From the NCBI GenBank assembly GCA_963555705.1, contig OY743190.1, positions 15,227,501 through 15,291,500 on the forward strand: 64,000 nt of DNA, written 5' to 3'. Of this stretch, positions 23,061-34,168 are shown piece after piece. The position numbers and the translations under genes are program-made. This DNA comes from Ligustrum vulgare. Its lineage: Eukaryota > Streptophyta > Magnoliopsida > Lamiales > Oleaceae. The notes beneath the pieces were generated by a model. That model was given only the letters and a program-made list of their open reading frames with translations. It was not told where the DNA came from and made no database searches. How positions within the stretch are numbered: the stretch's first letter is position 1; each line of letters starts with the position of its first letter.

Positions 23061-24426
23061 GGGCTATATATTATTATCACTAGATCTAAAAAGGGAAATA
23101 AACAACTTAGATTCTGAATCCTTCGAAACAAAAAAAATATATACAACACGAAAAAAGGGTCAGTTTTTACCGATCTACTGTATTTTTTCGATGGCACGCG
23201 AACTGAACCAGCATACGCTCGAGAAAAATTCTCAGATATACAAAAACAAAGTATACAAAAAAAAAAAAAAAAGCCAACACTACACCAACGGTTAGTGATA
23301 AAAAAAAGCCAGACCTTCGGCGAGGCTGCCGGAGCCTGAGCCACAGCCGATCCAGCCACCAAAGCAAAATCCAAAGCCAACACTACACCAACGGTTAGTG
23401 ATAAATTAATAAACCAACATAAACCGAAAGAAACCTTAAAACCGAGACAGGAAATAGCACCTAAACTTCGAAAATTCTGAATATGTTGAAGGGGAAAGAT
23501 AATCTGAATAAGCTCGATCGAAAAAAACCATATCAAGTGTAGTAGAAGGCGGAACAAGAACTGTTTTAGCATTGTGAAGAAGATGAATATTGATGTGTAG
23601 TTGAGGAGTCGGCGATTATACCAGAGCCAATTTAGGGTTTTCTCAGTGTCGTGAATGCCAGAGAGTGAGTTGGTTTAGATATTTAGGGTAAAAAAACAAT
23701 AACTGTAGTGAAGCTTATGGACAATCACAATATTAAAATACCGATATTCTTTTCCATTTCCCAATGCATTTTACTTTAACGCAATTTTTGTTTGGAAAAC
23801 ATGTTTTTAAACGTATTTTTTTACACAATTTTTCAAATCACTTTTAACTATACACATTTTCTCTTCAATTTTCAACCACACATTTTATCCAAAAAATATA
23901 AAAAAATATATTTTTAAACAAAAAAGTTTTAACAAGATCTTATTATTTTTGTGTTTATAAATCAAATTTCAAATTACATAATTCTCCAAATCAATCCCTA
24001 ATCATACACATTTTCTTTCTCCATTTTTTAACCACATATTTACCTTGAAAAATATAAAAAATCTGGCTTATAATCCAGATTCAGCCTCTGAACAGAGAAG
24101 TTTTGGTTTGTTTGACCTTTTTCTCCATGAAAAAAGAAAAAAAAATTTCACCATTCCCATTTTCTTGTGTTTGATTGGTAAAATTTTTCTTCCTTCGTTG
24201 ACCACATGCCCATTTTCTTTCAAAAGGTGGAAAAGATTTTCTTAACTTTTGGGTGAGAAAATCATTTCCATGTTACATGGGAAATGTTTTTTTTCCACGT
24301 TTGATTAATTTTATTGTTGTAAATTGATTTTTTTTTCAAAAAATAACATTACCATTATCAAGTATAAATGTGTTGAAAAAGTAAAAAAAATAAAATAAAA
24401 TAAAATAACAAAATTTTACTTTATTT
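23061..24426. other. Helitron interior without a clear gene
   Basis: A short block, AGCCAACACTACACCAACGG and its continuation, occurs at 23272 and again at 23374. From about 23740 the DNA is AT-rich, with tttgattgg and accatttt words like those near 24690. This may be an inserted non-autonomous DNA element, but I could not define its ends. Confidence 0.4.
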
Positions 24427-24664
24427 CAAGCAAAATGGAAAATAATGTAAACAACGCAACTTGGCAAATTTCTCATTTTTCCCATTTAGAAAATTAAATC
24501 AATCAAATAATTTCAATTGATTTTCCATGAAAATATTTCTCAAGCAAAATAGAAAATAATGTAAACAACGCAACTTGAAAAAATTCTCATTTTTTGCATA
24601 TAGAAAATTAAACCAATCAAATACTTTGAATTGATTTTTCACGAAAATCTTTTTCAAGCAAAAT
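24427..24664 (+). repeat. 114-bp tandem duplication
   Basis: CAAGCAAAATGGAAAATAATG at 24427 recurs at 24541 (one change), and CAAGCAAAAT again at 24655. The units contain AATGTAAACAACGCAACTTG. Confidence 0.85.
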
Positions 24665-24921
24665 CAACTCCTTGGAAAATATTTTCTTTCAACCCATTTT
24701 CTACCCTCGCAATCAAACACATCCTTGCTCTTTCTAAATCAATTGTAAACAACACAATTTTTCAAACCAACGTTCGAACCATGTTTTCTATCTCCATTTA
24801 TTAACCATACATTTAATTGGTCTGCGTTATGAAATTGGTCTTTTTTGATACATCAAAATAAATTATTGTTGCATAATTTAATTGAATATTCAATTATTTT
24901 GACGTTAAATTATATTTACAG

Positions 24922-27573
24922 ACTATTGGGACATTGGAGACCCTTCATTCAAATGTGAATTTTGTGGAGCTTTCTTTTGGTATGAATAGAGGGTTGAAAA
25001 ACAATATAATACATTGAAGCCAAAATTCTCTCTATGTTGTATGCAAGGTAAAGTGGAGCTTCCTAAGTTGAAAGAACCTCCTCAACTTCTCAACGATCTA
25101 TTTTATGGTGGTAGCGAAAAAAGTAAACATTTTTTGGAAAACATTCGATCATACAACATGATGTTTTCTTTCACATCAATGGGTCGGAAGATTGACTCAA
25201 GTGTGAATCAAGGTAGAGGTCCTCCTGTATTTAGATTGCATGGTCAAAACTATCATATGATTGGAAGTCTGTTGCCTAATGGGAGTTCTTTGCCGAAGTT
25301 TGCTCAGCTTTATATTTATGACACAGATAATGAGGTGTCAAATAGGATAAATGCTGTCAGGTGATTATTTTTAATGTTCATTTGTTTTATTATCAACAAT
25401 TTACACTCCACTACTTCTGTTATCAAATATTGACTTCGTCCATATTTTACGCAGTCGAAATAATGACATTAATAAGCTACATGCTGAGATTGTCACTGAT
25501 TTGAAAATGATGTTGGATGACAACAACGTTTTAGTAAAGTCCTTCAGAATGGTAAGGGATACAATTCGAGAACCCATGTCTTCAAATGTAAAACTTAGAC
25601 TCATTGGGAGGAGAGAACAAGATGGGAGGAGATATAATTTACCCTCTGTATCTGAAGTTGCTGCGTTGATTGTTGGTGACTTTGAAACATCTCCATCTGA
25701 TAGAGATATCATCGTTGAAACACAATCGGGTGTATTGAAGATAATTAATGAGTTAAATGGTTCGTATCTTGGGCTCCAATATCCATTACTTTTCCCATAC
25801 GGTGAAGACGGATATCGAGAAGATGTTCCATTCAAAGAAACCAATACAACGTTGACAGCCAAAAGAAAAAAGATTAGTATGAGAGAGTTTTTTGCATATA
25901 GATTGCAAGACAGAGAGCACGAATCCTCAAATATTTTATATTCAAAAATGTTGTTTCAACAATTTTTGGTAGATGCTTATACAATGGTTGAAACTTCACG
26001 TATATCTTATATACACACTCACCAGAAAGAATTGAGATCCGAGATGTATAGAGGACTGTCTGATGCAATCTTAAGAGGGGAGACTAATCCTGCTTCACAA
26101 GGGCAGCGCATCATCTTACCATCTTCTTTTACAGGTATAACACGATAGCAAGTATATTGTCTATCTTTCCCCATTGTAGATTGATTTTATTTTTCGCTCA
26201 AATATTATTATTTGCCCCTACTTAAACACTGTACATGTGATAAATGCTGAATTACAAATGTCAATATTTAGATAAGATATACATAGGGTATAAAGACAAT
26301 GTGTGGTATTACTTTTATGCTACAGGTGCAGCTCGATATATGATTCAAAATTATCAAGATGCAATGGCAATTTGTAAGTGGGCTGGATATCCTAACTTAT
26401 TTATAACATTTACCTGTAATCCTAAATGGCCAGAGTTGGCTAGATTTGTTGAGAAGAGAGGTTTAAAACCTGAGGATCGACCAGATATAGTTTGCAGAAT
26501 ATTCAAAATCAAGCTTGATCACTTGATCAAAGATTTGAGACAAAACAAGATATTTGGAAGAGTTAAAGCAGGTAATAATCTATTTCATTTCATTTTTTGT
26601 TTTCAAATAGATAATTCATTTTTGTTATGAATATTATGAGTATCAATACTATACAATGTATATTCTAAGTGTTGCTAATTTTATTTTTCTATGTGTTTTC
26701 TTTTGTACTCATTGTCTAACATCACAAACTATAATTGCAGTTATATATACTATTGAGTTCCAAAAATGAGGGTTGCCACATGCACATATATTGCTTTTTT
26801 TGTATCAAGAAGACAAGTACCCAACAGGTGAAGATATTGACAAAATAATTTCTGCCGAGATTCCCGATGAAGCAAGTGATCCAAACTACTATTATGCAAT
26901 TAAAAGTTTGATGATGCATGGCCCATGTGGTAGTCTAAGGAAAAATTCACCGTGTATGTTGGATGGGAAGTGTACAAAGCATTTTCCCAAAATGTATACA
27001 GAATTCACTACAGTAGATGAAGATGGCTATCCAATTTATAGACGGAGAGACAATGGAAGAACAATTACAAAAAGTGGAATTGAGTTAGATAACAGATATG
27101 TAGTGCCACACAATCGTTACTTGAAGACATTCATACTCCAGAGTTTTTGAATAGCATTAGATGTTCAGGAGTGCCTAATCATATGTTGAAGTTGAAGGTT
27201 GGAGTTCCAGTTATGTTATTGAGAAATATTGATCATTCGACTGGCCTCTGTAATGGGACTAGACTGGTAATTACAAGACTTGGTAATCATGTTTTGGAGG
27301 CGAAGGTTATTTCTGGAAGCAATGCTGGGCATAAAGTTTTTATTCCAAGAATGACTTTAACTCCATCGGACCCGAGATTACCTTTTAAGTTCCAACGAAG
27401 ACAATTTCCTTTGATTGTTTCATATGCCATGACAATCAACAAGAGTCAGGTCAGTCTCTTTCGCATGTCGGACTCTATCTAAGAAAACCAGTATTCAGTC
27501 ACGGTCAACTGTATGTAACTGTTTCTCGAGTAACCAATCGGTCTGGATTGAAGTTATTAATTTGTGACAAAGA
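24922..27573 (+). pseudogene. Helitron Rep-helicase, core exons, inactivated
   Basis: Family role: the Rep domain nicks and rejoins single strands and the helicase unwinds. Exons are 24922-25360, 25455-26134, 26326-26571 and 26741-27573. The first opens with the DIGDP...C..CG..FWY start of Helitron_like_N. FITFTCNPKWPE and the metal-binding HAH (26779-26787) of the HUH endonuclease follow. Lesions: TAG at 24987, TGA at 26767 directly before the HUH motif, and an abrupt out-of-frame jump at about 27121 from the Rep PHNRY stretch to the end of the helicase (TPEFLNSIR...MTINKSQ). This removes the catalytic tyrosines and helicase motifs I-IV. A one-base loss at about 27449 shifts the final segment. 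It cannot be functional. Confidence 0.85.
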
Positions 27574-27803
27574 CTGACAACCAACAAATTCAACCACAAA
27601 TGTAGTTTTTAAAGAAGTTTTCCAGAACTTAGATTAAATATGTTAACTTTTCAACATTAATTAGTGATTACTGTTATCATGTTAATTATCTTTTGACTTA
27701 CGCTGCTATCATATTAAATTATCTTTGACTTACATATATTATTATGTCAACATTGTAATTTTATAATGTTTTCTATTGAAATAAAACACAAGAACTACAT
27801 TCG

Positions 27804-27829
27804 CCGTGCATCGCACGGGTAAGAACTAG
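27804..27829 (+). mobile_element. Helitron 3' terminal hairpin and CTAG end
   Basis: CCGTGC-ATC-GCACGG (27804-27818), a 7-nt spacer, CTAG (27826-27829), then host T. This is the transposition terminator of Helitrons. Confidence 0.9.
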
Positions 27830-27954
27830 TATATATTAAAGTGGAGTATACTAAAAAATTAAGAAATAAATATATTTTCAACAAAGAAAATGACCTACAA
27901 TTTGGGACGAACAAAAAAGGAAAACGATTTTATCTTTATGGGACGGAGGGCGTA
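27830..27954 (+). mobile_element. Stowaway-like MITE, right half
   Basis: It ends TTATGGGACGGAGGGCGTA, the imperfect inverse of the left edge at 13306, with TA at the tip. A duplicate lies at 29352-29476. Confidence 0.65.
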
Positions 27955-28394
27955 ATATTATACTTAAATCAAACACTTTTTCTTATTTTTTTAACCACAC
28001 ATTCATCAAGATATCATTATTCCAAAATACATATTATTCCAAAACCTCGTTAAAATGGAGGCCCAATCTTGTTAACCTTTTTCCTTTATTAATTTTTATT
28101 TAAAAATGTACATTTCAAAATCTTAAACGTGTCGTGAGGATGAAAAAAATCCATAATTAAACCTGATGATTCCGGGGCCATCCCCCAAATGGGGCAGCGA
28201 CATGACGATAATCATTGTCTGAAGCGGGTACGGAGCGGGTACATAGAACATGCTACCCATTTCTCTATTTGTCACGTTTAATGTCCATTTTAAATTGAAG
28301 TTTTTTATCAAACAAAAGGAAAGAATCATCATTGTTTCTAAAGGAAATATGGATCGTTAATAACCAATTAGGAAAAAAAAATTGATTTTCATCA

Positions 28395-28426
<32 letters not shown>

Positions 28427-28759
28427 GAAACGGGACAGTAAAACGGGCAAGGGGACTTACCAACCCAACCCTTCCTTGATTCCACCTTATTTGGGGGAAA
28501 TATTAATTATTGAAACTCGAGTTACTTTCGCCCAATATCTTAATTTATGGAAAAACATTAAAGCTATATTGGATTAGTCAAGTTTACCTAGAAAATGTCT
28601 TGTTCAAAAAAAAAAAAAAAAAAAGTTTCCACATTTTCCTTTTTTTTTTCTTTTTTTTTTTTAGGAGGAAAAACTTATTCATTTAAAGTATCAAGGTTAA
28701 GTACATCAGAGATAAAGGGTGGGGGAGAATTGAGCCATTCTAATGAATGAGACAAAGAA
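27955..28759. other. Flank inside duplication copy 1, no gene
   Basis: Non-coding sequence with an AAT run (about 28397-28422), A/T homopolymers and a repeated GCGGGTACGGAGCGGGTAC word. No gene is seen. It is repeated at 29477-30292. Confidence 0.6.
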
Positions 28760-28771
28760 TTACAAGACTTG
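28760..28771 (+). other. 12-nt templated filler at the duplication junction
   Basis: TTACAAGACTTG between the two copies is identical to 27271-27282, just inside the unit start. It looks like a short extra template switch. Confidence 0.75.
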
Positions 28772-29917
28772 GTAATGGGACTAGACTGGTAATTACAAGA
28801 CTTGGTAATCATGTTTTGGAGGCGAAGGTTATTTCTGGAAGCAATGCTGGGCATAAAGTTTTTATTCCAAGAATGACTTTAACTCCATCGGACCCGAGAT
28901 TACCTTTTAAGTTCCAACGAAGACAGTTTCCTTTGATTGTTTCATATGCCATGACAATCAACAAGAGTCAGGTCAGTCTCTTTCGCATGTCGGACTCTAT
29001 CTAAGAAAACCAGTATTCAGTCACGGTCAACTGTATGTAGCTGTTTCTCGAGTAACCAATCGGTCTGGATTGAAGTTATTAATTTGTGACAAAGACGGAC
29101 AACCAACAAATTCAACCACAAATGTAGTTTTTAAAGAAGTTTTCCAGAACTTAGATTAAATATGTTAACTTTTCAACATTAATTAGTGATTACTGTTATC
29201 ATGTTAATTATCTTTTGACTTACGCTGCTATCATATTAAATTATCTTTGACTTACATATATTATTATGTCAACATTGTAATTTTATAATGTTTTCTATTG
29301 AAATAAAACACAAGAACTACATTCGCCGTGCATCGCACGGGTAAGAACTAGTATATATTAAAGTGGAGTATACTAAAAAATTAAGAAATAAATATATTTT
29401 CAACAAAGAAAATGACCTACAATTTGGGACGAACAAAAAAGGAAAACGATTTTATCTTTATGGGACGGAGGGCGTAATATTATACTTAAATCAAACACTT
29501 TTTCTTATTTTTTTAACCACACATTCATCAAGATATCATTATTCCAAAATACATATTATTCCAAAACCTCGTTAAAATGGAGGCCCAATCTTGTTAACCT
29601 TTTTCCTTTATTAATTTTTATTTAAAAATGTACATTTCAAAATCTTAAACGTGTCGTGAGGATGAAAAAAATCCATAATTAAACCTGATGATTCCGGGGC
29701 CATCCCCCAAATGGGGCAGCGACATGACGATAATCATTGTCTGAAGCGGGTACGGAGCGGGTACATAGAACATGCTACCCATTTCTCTATTTGTCACGTT
29801 TAATGTCCATTTTAAATTGAAGTTTTTTTATCAAACAAAAGGAAAGAATCATCATTGTTTCTAAAGGAAATATGGATCGTTAATAACCAATTAGGAAAAA
29901 AAAAATGATTTTCATCA

Positions 29918-29958
<41 letters not shown>

Positions 29959-30292
29959 GAAACGGGACAGTAAAACGGGCAAGGGGACTTACCAACCCAA
30001 CCCTTCCTTGATTCCACCTTATTTGGGGGAAATATTAATTATTGAAACTCGAGTTACTTGCGCCCAATATCTTAATTTATGGAAAAACATTAAAGCTATA
30101 TTGGATTAGTCAAGTTTACCTAGAAAATGTCTTGTTCAAAAAAAAAAAAAAAAAAAAAGTTTCCACATTTTCCTTTTTTTTTTCTTTTTTTTTTTAGGAG
30201 GAAAAACTTATTCATTTAAAGTATCAAGGTTAAGTACATCAGAGATAAAGGGTGGGGGAGAATTGAGCCATTCTAATGAATGAGACAAAGAA
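28772..30292 (+). repeat. Tandem duplication unit, copy 2 (1521 bp)
   Basis: The offset from copy 1 is 1522 bp. It contains a second helicase C-terminal fragment (28772-29094) with the same one-base loss as copy 1, a second Helitron 3' end with CTAG at 29348-29351, and a second MITE half. It ends at GAGACAAAGAA before a C run. Confidence 0.93.
28775..29094 (+). pseudogene. Duplicate helicase C-terminal fragment
   Basis: It reads NGTRLVITRLGN through MTINKSQ, then the same frameshift as at about 27449. It has no start and no upstream exons, so it is a by-product of the segmental duplication. Confidence 0.85.
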
Positions 30293-30472
30293 CCCCCCCC
30301 CCCCCTCGGGCAAGTTCATGGGAAACACGATCCAAGTGAACCTTACATTAACCAAAGGGCCCAACAAATCATACCTATAAGATCCATTGAACCTCTGTTA
30401 ATATCAAAGAGTTGTCCCAACCAATCAAGAAAAGAAGTAGCGGTATTATTTGGTAGGGTGAAATAGGTCGTA
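30293..30472 (-). pseudogene. LINE ORF2 remnant (C-terminal region)
   Basis: On the minus strand a short frame reads FLDWLGQLFDINRGSMDLIG then MICWALW. This resembles the segment after the zinc-binding reverse-transcriptase domain in plant LINE ORF2 proteins. It breaks at a stop soon after and is cut by element A at 30473. A C run marks its left junction with the duplication. Confidence 0.5.
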
Positions 30473-30589
30473 TGATACGAATCGTGGTGGACTTGACGGA
30501 AAGAACTACAATTCAAGCCAAAACAAGAATTCAAACAGGTTCGGAGAGCTTCAAAGATCAATCCAGGTCAAAATGTATCAAAACCGTAT

Positions 30590-30755
30590 TTAAGGCCATA
30601 AGTTAGCTTGTCACGGCCGTAAGTCATACTCGGGTGGAAATTAAAGAGTTCCAAGATTTTAACAGTTACTGCCGTAAGTTTATGGTCAAGACCGTAATCC
30701 TTAAGCAGAAGTATAGTTACGGTCGTAAGTAATGTTTTCACGGCCGTAAATCCAG
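30590..30755. repeat. Palindrome array (TTACGGCCGTAA-type), element A 5' LTR
   Basis: About six intact or degenerate copies of (T)(T/C)ACGGCCGTAA, with spacers of about 15-30 bp. The consensus is a 12-bp perfect palindrome. Most differences from it are single C-to-T or G-to-A changes inside CGGCCG. Confidence 0.85.
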
Positions 30756-30977
30756 TAACGCAAATCATGCGGATTTTATTTCCTTTTTGTATTTTTAATT
30801 CCTTTTCCAGTTTTAGCTATTTTAGGTTAGTTAGAACTCTATTTTGAGTCCATTAGCGACTAGGGTTTTATTTTACTTATTTATATCCTATTTTCCATTC
30901 ATTGTAACACAGACTTTTGATTAGTGAAAATTATGTTGAGATGTTTCTCTCCCAAATATTGTTCTTGATTGAACTTT

Positions 30978-31062
30978 CAAACTTATCAAAGATTATCATA
31001 TCTTTGTGGCATTCACCAAATCGAACTTATCAAGGATCCGGACATTCCTTGTGGCGTTCACC
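30978..31062 (+). other. Twin stem-loops in element A LTR
   Basis: Each unit is GAAC-TTAT-stem-loop-stem-TGGC-GTTC-ACC. Unit 1 has CAAAG/CTTTG and unit 2 CAAGG/CCTTG, so the inner stem keeps pairing while its sequence changes. Unit 1 here has mutated outer arms, CAAAC and ATTC. Confidence 0.7.
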
Positions 31063-31234
31063 CCTTTGTGGTTCTTATCTCTGCATCCTAACGGGTCTCG
31101 GATTTAATATACCCCTCGTTCTTGCGTCGTGAGGTCGGGGTTGCATTGTTATTGTCCGTTCCAACCTGAATTCGGAACTTTCCCGACGTTTATTCCGCGT
31201 GTTCGTCGTGACCCCCTCCCGGGATCACATCATT

Positions 31235-31246
31235 TGGTATCAGAGC
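31235..31246 (+). promoter_or_regulatory. Primer-binding site of element A
   Basis: TGGTATCAGAGC lies 2 bp after the LTR and matches the initiator tRNA-Met type. Confidence 0.85.
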
Positions 31247-31676
31247 TGTACTCTGAATTCAGGCTTATTCTATCCCAATTTGATTTTTTATTTTTATCAT
31301 AGAGTCTACACAAAATCATTCATATCTTGTTATTGAGTCTTTTTTTTTTCTTTGAGTTTTCTTTTTCTTCGTGCCAGTGATTTTTTTCCCAGTTAGATCC
31401 ATATAAAATTCCAACAACATTTCAAAAGTGTTTATTTTATTCGATTCTTATTCAAATCGTGTTCCGTTTGTTTTGTTGCGTTTGTGTCGAATATTCGGAT
31501 TTAAAAAAAATATTTTAATTTTTAATTTTTTTATATTTTTATTTAATTCCGAAAATTCATTATTCATTAAAAAAAAGGGAAATATTCGAAAATTCAAGAA
31601 CCACTTTCTTGAATTTCCTTAAATTCTTTATATTCCTTGCTTTCCAAGTCAAAATTAAATTTCATTCGAAATCCTT

Positions 31677-31946
31677 TTGTCAAATTATTCAATTCCATTC
31701 CAAATATCTACACTTCGAGAAAATTCATCATCTGATATAGATAATCATCAGTCTTCTCGGCTTGCCATGATGAAGAAACGGTTTGAGGAGTTCGCTACGA
31801 GAATGGAAGCGAAATTGGATGCGAAATTAGATGCGAAGTTGGGGAAGGTTAAGAACTCAGTGGATGATGTGATCCGTTATAGGGATCACGAAGAACACGC
31901 GGAATTAAGATTCGAAATGCCGGAAAGCCCCAAATCCAATTGGTAG
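31677..31946 (+). pseudogene. Gag N-terminal fragment of element A
   Basis: The short frame contains a charged, coiled-coil-like stretch (MMKKRFEEFATRMEAKLDAK) similar in style to the Gag start of element B. It stops where the inverted LTR fragment begins. No gag core or zinc knuckle remains. Confidence 0.45.
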
Positions 31947-32672
31947 ATGATAACAATGCAACCCCGACCTCACGACGCAAGAACTAGGGGTGTATTAAAC
32001 CCGATACCCGTTACGATGCAGAGATAAGAACCACAGAGGGGGAACTCCACAAGGGTGCCTAATCCTTTGATAAGTTCAGTTTGTTCAACAAGAACGAGAA
32101 GAAACAAGGGAATATCTCACCTTCAATTATCATAAATCTCAAAGTTGTGTTTTACAATGAAAAAGAAACCTAATATAGAAAAAAATGCGTAAGAAATAAC
32201 CCTAGGCGCAAAACAACAATTAAAACGCGGCGCTAGTTATGGCCGTAACATACGAGTTTACGGCCGTAAGTGACCCTCGGGTCCAAAAGTTGTTTTATCT
32301 CTTACAGCCATGACATAGGTTCTTACGGCCGTAAGTTACATGCTGAATAAAAATCCCCTAATTCAATTACGGTCGTGAAAAAGATGTTTACGACCGTAAG
32401 TCCCTTGCTGTCCAATTTGTCTGATGGAAAAGTTACGGCCGTAACTTCAGCCTTTACGGCCGTAAAAGGCATTCTGCTTTCTTTTCTGGTTGTTCTTTGA
32501 CCCAAATGCATTGTAATGGTTTTGTCTCTTCTTCCATCTTGTCATGCATTGAAAATGGAGTCTTCGACCTTGCACTCGAGCACTCGTCTATCCAAGCTTG
32601 CTTAAATCCTTGCATTTCCTGCTTAATCTTCTTAGCTCTTAGCCTTATTATTGGTCCCACCGGTACATGCAA
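31947..32672 (-). mobile_element. Inverted LTR and polyprotein-tail fragment inside element A
   Basis: On the minus strand, 32672-32480 encodes a GPIIRLRAKKIKQ-type tail, typical of the very C-terminus of some plant gypsy polyproteins. It runs into an LTR with five or more palindrome units (32230-32470) and continues to the region before the LTR end (31947). It is a partial copy of a relative in opposite orientation. Confidence 0.65.
32230..32470. repeat. Palindrome array in the inverted LTR fragment
   Basis: Copies of TTACGGCCGTAA and one-base variants occur at about 32239, 32260, 32320, 32370, 32390, 32430 and 32453. Confidence 0.8.
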
Positions 32673-33387
32673 CGGGTCCTTGCTCGTTGGGCCACTCTGG
32701 TACTCATCAGTGGATATGCGTAGTGCAGAACTTGCTCAACGACGTGAAAGGGAATATAGGCGTAACCATAAACCTGGGGTTGGGATTGGAGTTGATTGGG
32801 ATGAAGAGATTTATGCAAGGGTGCTTTTGAAGAGTCAAACAGAAATTTATGAGAAAATGCAATTGTTGATGATGAGAAGCATGAGTTAGAAGTTCAGGTG
32901 GGTGTTCAAGATTTGAGCTTTAAAGTGGAAGATCCACATTTGGGTAGTAGTGAGGTAGTGTATGAACATGGTGATAAAAATGTGGAGTTCAGAGAAGATG
33001 TGGTTGGGCTTCGAGTTAAAAATATTGAGCAAGAGAGTGAAACGGTTGAAAGAGGTAAAGAGAAGAGCCTCATTGTGAGAAAGAAGGATAGGGAGGTGAT
33101 CTATCACGAATACAAGGATCCATACCTTGTACCTTTTGAAACTAACATTTCCCTCCCCGTTTTATTTCAATCTTTATTGCAGGTTAATTACGCATGGAAG
33201 CTTGAATTGCATCAACCTTCGTCAATTCTCCCTGTGTTTCAATGCCTTCTTTTTGACCGATTGGAGAAGCATCACTTCTTGAATGCATGTCATGGAATCC
33301 ATAATTTCCCGTTTGATTCAGGAGGTACAGTGAAACATCAAGAACAACACTATGATTTAGGACGAATCATCCTAAAGAAGGAGGAAA
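32673..33387 (+). other. Unidentified open segment before the 3' LTR of element A
   Basis: Open stretches at about 32715-32889 and 32898-33387 encode charged peptides with no motif I can name. The part YHEYKDPYLVPFET faintly recalls the protease-RT linker of gypsy polyproteins. A purine tract AAAGAAGGAGGAAA precedes the LTR. Confidence 0.35.
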
Positions 33388-33938
33388 TGATACGAATCGT
33401 GGTGGCTTGACGGAAAGAACTACAATTAAAGCCAAAACAAGAATTCAAACAAGTTCGGAGAGCTTCAAAGATCAATCCAGGTCAAAATGGATCAGAACCG
33501 TATTTACAGACGCAAGCTAGCTTGTCACGGCCGTAAGTCATCCTCGGGTGGAAATTGAAGAGTTTCAAGATTTTAACAGTTACGGCCATAAGTTTATGGT
33601 CACGGCCGTAATCCTTAAGCAGAAGTATAGTTACGGCCGTAAGTAATGTTTTCACAGCCGTAAATCCAGATTAACGCAAATCATGCGGATTTTATTTCCT
33701 TTTTGTATTTTTAATTCCTTTTCTAGTTTTAGCTATTTTAGGTTAGTTAGAACTCTATTTTGAGTCCATTAGCGACTAGGGTTTTATTTTGCTTATTTAT
33801 ATCCTATTTTCCATTCATTGTAACACAGAGTTTTGATTAGTGAAAATTATGTTGAGATATTTCTCTCCCAAATATTGTTCTTGATTGAAATTTCGAACTT
33901 ATCAAAGATTATCATATCTTTGTGGCGTTCACCAAATC
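33388..33938 (+). repeat. Truncated 3' LTR of element A
   Basis: It matches the 5' LTR from TGATACGAATCG through the first stem-loop (33895-33933), then stops abruptly. The palindrome array (about 33515-33670) has about five units, with different point changes from those of the 5' LTR. Confidence 0.8.
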
Positions 33939-34168
33939 CAATTAAAAATTTCTAATTGACATTTTCCAAAATAAATACTTCCTATTACATTAGTATTTTT
34001 AGGTGAATTCTCTAGTTTCTTGAGACAATTTTTACAGCTAATATAGGAAAAGTCTCCATCCGAAACGACTGCAGAAATTTAGGCTACCACCTAGTAGACT
34101 ACCTTCTGCACGGAAAAAAAAATTAATGCAGGTAGATTAATACATATTTTGTCAATACCATACTTTAG
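33939..34168. other. Short spacer, nothing recognised
   Basis: AT-rich, with no open frame or repeat match. Confidence 0.5.

Larger units (their letters stand above)
13461..27829 (+). mobile_element. Helitron (14.4 kb) with RPA and decayed Rep-helicase genes
   Basis: The 5' end is TCTATATATTATATAAAAG after A (13460). The 3' end is a 6-bp stem CCGTGC-ATC-GCACGG, a 7-nt spacer and CTAG before T (27830). This A|TC...CTAG|T layout defines plant Helitrons, rolling-circle transposons that leave no target duplication. Inside are an RPA70-like gene and a Rep-helicase pseudogene, both usual for plant autonomous Helitrons. Because Rep-helicase is broken, this copy would need help in trans. The interior also holds microsatellites and shuffled direct repeats. 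Confidence 0.88.
27250..28759 (+). repeat. Tandem duplication unit, copy 1 (1510 bp)
   Basis: It is near-identical to 28772-30292. It covers the helicase C-terminus, the Helitron 3' end, the MITE right half and about 800 bp of flank. Copies differ in A-run and AAT-run lengths and a few bases. Twelve bases (28760-28771) separate them. Confidence 0.93.
30473..31232 (+). repeat. 5' LTR of element A (760 bp)
   Basis: It starts TGATACGAATCG and ends GGGATCACATCA. It holds about six palindrome-type units (30590-30755) and two stem-loops (30978-31017 and 31023-31062). Confidence 0.85.
30473..33938 (+). mobile_element. Element A: small non-autonomous Ty3/gypsy derivative
   Basis: 5' LTR 30473-31232, primer site 31235, a short gag-like frame, an inverted LTR/pol-tail fragment (31947-32672), an unidentified open segment, a purine tract (33374-33387) and a truncated 3' LTR (33388-33938). 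No RT or integrase is encoded. The LTR is related to that of element B in its palindrome array, twin stem-loops and TGAT...ATCA ends. Confidence 0.75.

Noticed and set aside
28123..28450. Short minus-strand frames near the AAT run
   Set aside because: They are duplicated with the segmental repeat, interrupted by microsatellites, and lack protein-like structure.
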